Shown here: piece after piece, positions 33,647-38,463 of the stretch
How positions within the stretch are numbered: the first letter of the stretch is position 1
How the letters are laid out: the number at the start of each line of letters is the position of its first letter
Source of the DNA: Bacteroidota bacterium
Lineage (GTDB): Bacteria; Bacteroidota; Ignavibacteria; UBA10030
NCBI GenBank assembly: GCA_026416125.1
Contig: JAOAFT010000021.1
Span: 1-38,463, forward strand
DNA: 38,463 nt
Direction of reading: 5' to 3'
Made by a program: the position numbers and the translations under genes
The notes under the pieces: model-generated
The model's input: the letters and a program-made list of their open reading frames with translations, nothing else
The model's database searches: none
What the model was told of the DNA's origin: nothing

Positions 33647-34534
33647 ATGACTATGGGACAAGCAACGATAAAACCAGATACCCTCATTCACCATTCCACG
33701 CATGGTGAAGAAGGATTTAGTTTTACTCATTTGCTTGAGCATGTGAAAGATTCGAGAGAAATTGAACTTCCAGGAACACATCTTGAACTCCCGCGATTTG
33801 ATCCAATCCATATAGGATCGCTCACAATAGACTTGTCTCCTACAAAGCATGTTGTATTTCTTCTTCTCGCAGCAATCGTTTTGATTACTATTGCAATTCT
33901 GACAGCTCGAAGGTACAAGAAATCTCTTGTTCCCACTGGATTTACGAATCTTATGGAAATACTGGTTCTTTTTATTCGAGATGAGGTTGCCTTGCCAAGT
34001 ATGGGTCACACTGGTGTTAAGTATGTACCATTTCTACTTACAACGTTTTTCTTTATTCTCATTATGAATCTTGCAGGTCTTGTTCCTTATGGTGCAACGG
34101 CAACGGGAAATATCGCTGTCACTGCAGGTTTAGCTACAATTGCTTTTTTCATGATTCAACTGTCGGCAATTCGTGCACAAGGGTTGAAACATTACCTTGC
34201 ACACTTAACAGGTGGGGTTCATTGGGCACTGTGGCCTATCATGATTCCAATAGAAATTCTTGGACTTTTTACAAAACCATTTGCACTCTGTATGCGATTA
34301 TTTGCCAATATGACAGGCGGACATATAGTTATCCTGTCGCTTATTGGGCTTATTTTTCTCTTTAAATCATTTATTGTAGCACCTATTTCTGTACTTTTTG
34401 CTCTTGCAATTTACATGCTCGAACTCTTTGTAGCTTTTCTACAAGCATATGTATTTACTATGTTAACATCGCTCTTTATGGGGTTGGGAATGCAAGTTGA
34501 ACATTCAACAGAAACACATGAGTCTCATTCATAG
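33647..34534 (+). CDS. atpB: F-type ATP synthase subunit a
   Basis: A 295-residue membrane protein with a hydrophilic N-terminal part of about 65 residues and then five to six helices. The essential arginine that faces the c-ring is Arg217 in L-C-M-R-L-F-A-N-M-T-G-G-H. The preceding I-P-I-E-I-L-G-L-F-T-K-P and the last helix with E-L-F-V-A-F-L-Q-A-Y-V-F-T-M-L are also standard. Subunit a forms the two proton half-channels. The start at 33647 has GAGAACGA upstream, a weak ribosome site. It is longer at the N-terminus than the E. coli protein, as is usual in Chlorobiota/Bacteroidota. A 68-base spacer separates it from atpE. Confidence 0.96.
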   Translation: MTMGQATIKPDTLIHHSTHGEEGFSFTHLLEHVKDSREIELPGTHLELPRFDPIHIGSLTIDLSPTKHVVFLLLAAIVLITIAILTARRYKKSLVPTGFTNLMEILVLFIRDEVALPSMGHTGVKYVPFLLTTFFFILIMNLAGLVPYGATATGNIAVTAGLATIAFFMIQLSAIRAQGLKHYLAHLTGGVHWALWPIMIPIEILGLFTKPFALCMRLFANMTGGHIVILSLIGLIFLFKSFIVAPISVLFALAIYMLELFVAFLQAYVFTMLTSLFMGLGMQVEHSTETHESHS

Positions 34535-34602
34535 ACCGAATACTATATATTGAATACTATACTATTGTTAACGTTAACGTCACTAAATTGGAGGAACTAA
34601 CT
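34535..34602 (+). promoter_or_regulatory. AT-rich spacer with repeats before atpE
   Basis: The only sizeable gap inside the ATP synthase run. It has two copies of GAATACTATA (34538-34547 and 34552-34561), the 12-base palindrome GTTAACGTTAAC (34567-34578), and then a strong ribosome site GGAGGA 7 bases before the atpE ATG. This would raise c-subunit translation, matching its high copy number. An extra promoter or binding site is possible but not shown. Confidence 0.5.
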
Positions 34603-34839
34603 ATGGAACAATATATGGCACAAGCATTAGGGTACTTAGCAGCTGGATTTGGTTCAGCATTTGTTATTATTGGTGCAGCTTTCGGCATTGGGAAATTAGC
34701 AGCTGCGGCGATGGACGCTAGTGGTCGCCAACCAGAAGTTGCTGGGCAAGTCAGAACAACGATGCTCATCGCAGCTGCACTTATTGAAGGGGTTACCTTC
34801 TTTGCACTTGCTATTTGTATGATCCTTGCAACAAAATAA
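34603..34839 (+). CDS. atpE: F-type ATP synthase subunit c
   Basis: A 78-residue two-helix hairpin. The ATG at 34603 follows GGAGGA closely and is chosen over the TTG at 34588. The polar loop has G-R-Q-P-E, and the ion-binding carboxylate is Glu62 in A-L-I-E-G-V. Helix 1 is glycine/alanine rich (G-A-A-F-G-I-G-K-L-A-A-A). Positions that bind sodium in Na+-type rings (a Gln in helix 1 and Ser/Thr after the Glu) are Ile and Gly here, so proton coupling is expected. Ten or more copies form the rotor ring in the inner membrane. Confidence 0.96.
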   Translation: MEQYMAQALGYLAAGFGSAFVIIGAAFGIGKLAAAAMDASGRQPEVAGQVRTTMLIAAALIEGVTFFALAICMILATK

Positions 34840-34856
34840 TGTGAAAGCAAAAAGCT

Positions 34857-35342
34857 ATGTTTGAGATCAATCCAGGATTAATGATCTGGACAAGTATCAC
34901 ATTTGTTGCATTGGTAATTGTCCTTACAAAATTTGCATGGAAGCCAATGCTCACAATGATAGCTAAGCGTGAGGAGCAAATACGGGAAGCTTTAACGCAG
35001 GCAGAAAAAGCTCGTGCTGAAGCTGCTGAAATGATGAGGCAGAATGAGCAGAATCTCGCTCGAGCTGAAGACGAGTACCGTCGGATTCTCCGAGAAGGAA
35101 AAGAGATGGCTGAAAAGCTTAAGGATGAGATTGTTTCAAAAGCACGTGTACAAGCGGAACAAGAACTCCTTAAAGCACAAGAGGAGATTCAGCGTAGTCT
35201 CGAAGCAGCAAGGCAGGAGCTTAAAAGTGAAGTGGCAGAACTTGCTATTCGTGCCGCGGAAAAAATTCTCAATGAATCGCTCGATGCTCAAAAACATAAG
35301 AATATAATTGATAGTGTGTTGCGACAACTTCCTAAGAATTAA
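34857..35342 (+). CDS. atpF: F-type ATP synthase subunit b
   Basis: A 161-residue protein with one N-terminal membrane helix (about residues 8-28, ending T-K-F-A-W-K-P-M) followed by a long charged coiled coil to the end, with many E/K/R/A heptads (for example A-R-A-E-A-A-E-M and E-E-I-Q-R-S-L-E-A-A). Subunit b is the outer stalk that holds the catalytic head against the membrane part. There is only one b-type gene here, so it is likely a homodimer as in E. coli. Its start is 17 bases after atpE and its stop is 2 bases before atpH, which supports a single transcript. Confidence 0.95.
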   Translation: MFEINPGLMIWTSITFVALVIVLTKFAWKPMLTMIAKREEQIREALTQAEKARAEAAEMMRQNEQNLARAEDEYRRILREGKEMAEKLKDEIVSKARVQAEQELLKAQEEIQRSLEAARQELKSEVAELAIRAAEKILNESLDAQKHKNIIDSVLRQLPKN

Positions 35343-35344
35343 GT

Positions 35345-35890
35345 ATGTACCATAGCAGAATTGCAAAACGGTACGCTGAAGCATTACTGCTCTCAGCAAG
35401 TAATGAAAAATCACTCGAGACACTCATGCAAGATTGTTTAACAGTCAAGGGCGTGAGTGTTGAATCTCACGAATTCAGGCTTTTTTTAAAAAGTCCCATT
35501 ATTAAGAAAGAGAAAAAATTATTGATTATGAAGCAATTGTTTCACGGAAAAGTTAGTGAAACGATGGAGCAGTTTCTTATCCTTGTTGTTGAAAAAGGAC
35601 GAGAGAGTATGCTACTCGATATTTTTGATGAATTCGTGAGGCTTACCAATGAGCAAAAAGGGATCGTAGATGTTGAAGTACAAACAGCTGTTCCATTATC
35701 GAAAGAACACGAAACACGGCTAATTCAGTACTTCAATGCCTACACAAATAAGAATGTACAACTTAAAACAATACTTAACCCTTCAATCATAGGTGGGTTG
35801 ATTGTACGCATTGGGGATACAGTGTTCGATGGTAGTGTCCGACATCAATTGGAACTACTACGAATGCATTTCACAGGTGGAAGTACATAA
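35345..35890 (+). CDS. atpH: F-type ATP synthase subunit delta
   Basis: A 181-residue protein with the OSCP/delta pattern. The N-terminal helices begin [12 protein letters not shown], and the C-terminal signature is [23 protein letters not shown] close to the end. Delta sits on top of the catalytic head and joins it to the b stalk. The length is normal. It begins 2 bases after the atpF stop. The 46 bases between its stop and atpA hold only a ribosome site (AAAGAGGAAG). Confidence 0.95.
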   Translation: MYHSRIAKRYAEALLLSASNEKSLETLMQDCLTVKGVSVESHEFRLFLKSPIIKKEKKLLIMKQLFHGKVSETMEQFLILVVEKGRESMLLDIFDEFVRLTNEQKGIVDVEVQTAVPLSKEHETRLIQYFNAYTNKNVQLKTILNPSIIGGLIVRIGDTVFDGSVRHQLELLRMHFTGGST

Positions 35891-35936
35891 ATTAGTCATT
35901 GATTTACATAAAGATTTACTAAAAAGAGGAAGAACA

Positions 35937-37490
35937 ATGGTGGAAGTGAGACCTGACGAAGTATCTGCAATATTACGAAAGCAGTTATCCGGTTTCGAAA
36001 AGGAAGTCGATGTCTATGACATTGGGACCGTTCTTCAAGTAGGTGATGGTATTGCACGTATCTATGGACTTTCAAAAGTAATGGCTAGTGAACTCCTCGA
36101 GTTTCCTGGAAATGTATATGGTATGGCAATGAACCTTGAGGAGGATAATGTTGGTGCTGTTATTTTTGGCGAAAGTAATCACATCAAAGAGGGTGATACT
36201 GTCAAACGAACTGGGCGGGTTGCTTCGATGCCAGTTGGCGAACAAATGCTTGGTCGTGTAATCACACCGCTTGGAATCCCTATCGACGGAAAAGGGCCTA
36301 TTAAAACTGAGAAGTTCCTCCCTTTGGAACGGAAAGCACTCGGAGTTATTGCGCGCCAGCCTGTGAAAGAACCACTCCAAACGGGGTTGAAAGCTATTGA
36401 CGGGATGATTCCAATTGGTCGTGGACAACGAGAGTTAATCATCGGTGATCGACAAACTGGTAAAACTGCGATAGCCATTGACACTATTATCAATCAAAAA
36501 TACACACATACCAAACGTGCACAAGAAGAAGGTGTAAAACCTGTTTACTGTATCTATGTAGCAATAGGGCAAAAAGGCTCGACCATAGCACAAGTTGTTG
36601 CAAAACTTGAAGAAGAAGGAGCTATGGAGTACACCGTTGTCATTCAAGCTTCGGCAAGTGATTCTGCGCCAATGCAATTTATTGCACCCTATGCTGGTGC
36701 AACACTGGGGGAGTACTTCCGCGATAGTGGACGTCACGCTCTCGTTATTTACGATGATCTTTCGAAACATGCTCAAGCGTATCGTCAAATGTCCCTTTTA
36801 CTTCGACGTCCGCCTGGTCGTGAAGCATACCCTGGCGATGTGTTTTACCTCCACTCTCGATTACTTGAACGTGCTTCAAAGTTGAGTGATGATCTTGGTG
36901 GTGGAAGTTTAACTGCCTTGCCAGTAATTGAAACGCAAGCTGGTGATGTTTCTGCCTATATTCCTACTAATGTAATTTCGATTACCGATGGCCAAATTTA
37001 CTTAGAACCAAATTTATTTAATGCTGGAGTACGTCCTGCTATTAATGTTGGTATCTCTGTGTCTCGTGTTGGTGGTAATGCACAGATTAAAGCTATGAAA
37101 AAAGTTGCAGGTCGTTTGCGTATAGATCTTGCAAACTACCGAGAACTTGAGGCATTTGCAAAGTTTGGTTCAGATCTCGATAAAGCAACACAACAAGTGC
37201 TTCGACGAGGGGCACGGTTGGTTGAGTTACTCAAACAAGGGCAATACGTACCAATGCCTGTTGAGAAACAAGTTGTGAGTATCTTTGCTGGCACAAATGG
37301 TTACCTCGATGAGATACCTCTAGAGAAAGTACAGCAGTTTGAAAAAGAATTCCTCGAACATATCGAAACTCGTTATCCAGAAATTCTTAAGAGTATCGTT
37401 CAAACAAAGGATCTCACAAGCGAAACAGAAGAGAAACTTCATTCTGTCGCAAAGGAATTTGCTCAACGTTTTCTTGGTCCAAAGGAATAA
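35937..37490 (+). CDS. atpA: F-type ATP synthase subunit alpha
   Basis: A 517-residue subunit from the ATG at 35937, which has AGAGGAAG upstream and the standard start [10 protein letters not shown]; any upstream in-frame start would read through atpH. Features are the N-terminal beta-barrel, Walker [10 protein letters not shown], the stretch [10 protein letters not shown] and the signature [13 protein letters not shown] near residue 365. Alpha carries the non-catalytic nucleotide sites of the alpha3-beta3 head. The gene is intact and 2 bases before atpG. The partner beta gene, atpD, is not in the window. Confidence 0.98.
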   Translation: MVEVRPDEVSAILRKQLSGFEKEVDVYDIGTVLQVGDGIARIYGLSKVMASELLEFPGNVYGMAMNLEEDNVGAVIFGESNHIKEGDTVKRTGRVASMPVGEQMLGRVITPLGIPIDGKGPIKTEKFLPLERKALGVIARQPVKEPLQTGLKAIDGMIPIGRGQRELIIGDRQTGKTAIAIDTIINQKYTHTKRAQEEGVKPVYCIYVAIGQKGSTIAQVVAKLEEEGAMEYTVVIQASASDSAPMQFIAPYAGATLGEYFRDSGRHALVIYDDLSKHAQAYRQMSLLLRRPPGREAYPGDVFYLHSRLLERASKLSDDLGGGSLTALPVIETQAGDVSAYIPTNVISITDGQIYLEPNLFNAGVRPAINVGISVSRVGGNAQIKAMKKVAGRLRIDLANYRELEAFAKFGSDLDKATQQVLRRGARLVELLKQGQYVPMPVEKQVVSIFAGTNGYLDEIPLEKVQQFEKEFLEHIETRYPEILKSIVQTKDLTSETEEKLHSVAKEFAQRFLGPKE

Positions 37491-37492
37491 TT

Positions 37493-38377
37493 GTGGCAAC
37501 GTTACGTGAAATTCGCCGGCGTATAGCTGGAATTAAAAGTACAGAAAAAATTACAAAAGCAATGAAAATGGTTGCTGCTGCTAAATTGCGGCGTTTTCAG
37601 GAAGCAATTTTTGCAACTCGTCCGTATGCCAAAAGGATGCAGGGAGTATTAACAAGGTTGCTCAATGAAACATCTACCCTCACTCACCCCTTTATTGAGC
37701 AACGACCGTTACGGAGAGCTGCACTCGTGGTTCTTGCAAGTGATCGGGGTCTGTGTGGCGCATTCAATAGTACTATCATCCGTGCTGCTGTAGACTATTA
37801 CCAACGGCATTCCAATGACGCAGAATTATTAATAATTCCCATTGGGAAAAAGGCGGTTGATTTCTTTACAAAGCAAGGATATACTATTCTATCTTCCTAT
37901 ACTCATATTGTAGATTCTCTCCAGTTTCATCATGCACAACGTATTGTCGATGAGCTTGTGTCATATTATACCAAAGAAACCATCGACAGGGTTGATATAC
38001 TATACAATGAGTTCAAGTCAGTCATCCAGCAGCAAGTTGTTGTTGAACAATTTCTTCCGTTTTCAACAACCATTTTATCACAACAAGCTTACGCAAGAAA
38101 AACTCCACCAACACATTACATCTATGAGCCATCGCAGATAGGCATTCTTACAGCACTTATTCCACGATATTTAAATTACCAAATGTGGCGAATTCTATTA
38201 GAATCGGCAACGGCAGAACAAGCTGCACGTATGACGGCAATGAACAATGCGACTGAAAACGCTACTGAACTTTTAGAAGAACTAACACTAACTTACAACA
38301 AAGCAAGACAAGCCGGAATAACAAAAGAACTTCTTGAAATTGTGAGTGGGGCAGAGGCACTAAAGAAAGCAGGCTAA
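37493..38377 (+). CDS. atpG: F-type ATP synthase subunit gamma
   Basis: A 294-residue subunit that begins with GTG at 37493, with AAAGGA just upstream. The start A-T-L-R-E-I-R-R-R-I-A-G-I-K-S-T and K-I-T-K-A-M-K-M-V-A-A-A-K-L-R form the N-terminal coiled coil of the rotor shaft. The C-terminal helix has A-R-M-T-A-M-N-N-A-T-E-N-A and the stretch Y-N-K-A-R-Q-A-G-I-T-K-E. Gamma turns inside the alpha3-beta3 head. It is the last gene of the run: after its stop there are 86 bases with a new promoter, so atpD and atpC do not follow directly, as in the split loci of Chlorobiota and Bacteroidota. Confidence 0.97.
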   Translation: MATLREIRRRIAGIKSTEKITKAMKMVAAAKLRRFQEAIFATRPYAKRMQGVLTRLLNETSTLTHPFIEQRPLRRAALVVLASDRGLCGAFNSTIIRAAVDYYQRHSNDAELLIIPIGKKAVDFFTKQGYTILSSYTHIVDSLQFHHAQRIVDELVSYYTKETIDRVDILYNEFKSVIQQQVVVEQFLPFSTTILSQQAYARKTPPTHYIYEPSQIGILTALIPRYLNYQMWRILLESATAEQAARMTAMNNATENATELLEELTLTYNKARQAGITKELLEIVSGAEALKKAG

Positions 38378-38418
38378 TTTATAAATTAAAAATATAGGGG
38401 AGGGTTCGTACTGCATTG

Positions 38419-38447
38419 TTGACAAAGACAAAAAAGTCTTGTACTAT
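38419..38447 (+). promoter_or_regulatory. Sigma70-like promoter at the window edge
   Basis: TTGACA (38419-38424), a 17-base spacer and TACTAT (38442-38447). The spacer contains the inverted repeat AAGAC-N6-GTCTT (38425-38440), a possible operator. The gene or RNA it drives starts beyond the window. Confidence 0.65.
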
Positions 38448-38463
38448 TCACTTACGATTGGAG

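Noticed and set aside
35802-35936. Longer N-terminus for ATP synthase alpha
   Set aside because: The extra 45 residues overlap the end of atpH; the family start [10 protein letters not shown] is at 35937 with a ribosome site.
1-38463. CRISPR array, tRNA, rRNA, transposase, toxin-antitoxin or phage genes
   Set aside because: I looked for regular direct repeats, tRNA T-loop motifs (GTTCGAATC-like), DDE-type proteins and small paired genes, and found none that hold up.

Overview
The window looks like a chromosomal segment of a Gram-negative, AT-rich bacterium of the Fibrobacterota-Chlorobiota-Bacteroidota superphylum. A Chlorobiota/Ignavibacteria/Kapabacteria-like lineage is the best guess. The reasons are a split F-type ATP synthase locus (bactofilin, atpZ, an atpI-like gene, then atpB-E-F-H-A-G, with no atpD/atpC in this window), type IV pilus proteins, an outer-membrane lipoprotein made of Ig-like modules, and a lone MGDG-synthase-type glycosyltransferase. 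Many genes carry AAGGAG-like ribosome binding sites, and two clear TTGAC-N17-TAnnnT promoters are visible. The taxonomic call is inference.

Region by region: (1) 1-7693, + strand, is a type IV pilus cluster: the 3' end of pilT, a fused PilM-PilN protein, a PilO protein with a PilP-like tail, a short secretin, and a very large modular Ig-like lipoprotein gene broken by one frameshift near 4861-4872. It ends at a strong terminator (7722-7746). (2) 7745-12083, - strand: a family 5 uracil-DNA glycosylase, a GT39-like membrane glycosyltransferase with TPRs, and a glutamate-1-semialdehyde-aminotransferase-like protein that has lost its PLP lysine. (3) 12157-13086, +: a secreted esterase-like alpha/beta hydrolase. 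(4) 13094-16359, -: citrate synthase, an MGDG-synthase-like glycosyltransferase and an alpha/beta hydrolase, tightly packed. (5) 16504-16602, +: a putative small RNA or leader attenuator with a C/U-rich loop and its own terminator, followed by a UshA-type 5'-nucleotidase and an orphan P-loop protein.

(6) 18930-21176 is a 2.2 kb stretch without an intact gene. It holds decayed + strand reading frames, a 9-bp x 4 tandem repeat and a hairpin. (7) 21177-23498, -: an OPA-family MFS transporter and glutamate racemase, separated by a terminator. (8) 23637-27570, +: a zinc-ribbon/DUF2007 protein, sucC, gatB and tpiA. (9) 27632-31625, +: a hybrid histidine kinase (HAMP-GAF-HisKA-HATPase-REC-REC) overlapping a REC-histidine kinase, a likely phosphorelay pair. 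(10) 31672-38377, +: a sigma70-like promoter, an M23 peptidase, a bactofilin and the ATP synthase genes, probably co-transcribed. A new promoter lies at the very end of the window.

The strongest candidates for something undescribed are the C-rich-loop RNA at 16516-16602, the lysine-less aminotransferase homologue, and the compacted pilus alignment complex with its giant lipoprotein. No CRISPR array, tRNA, rRNA, intact transposase, phage gene or recognisable defence system was seen.
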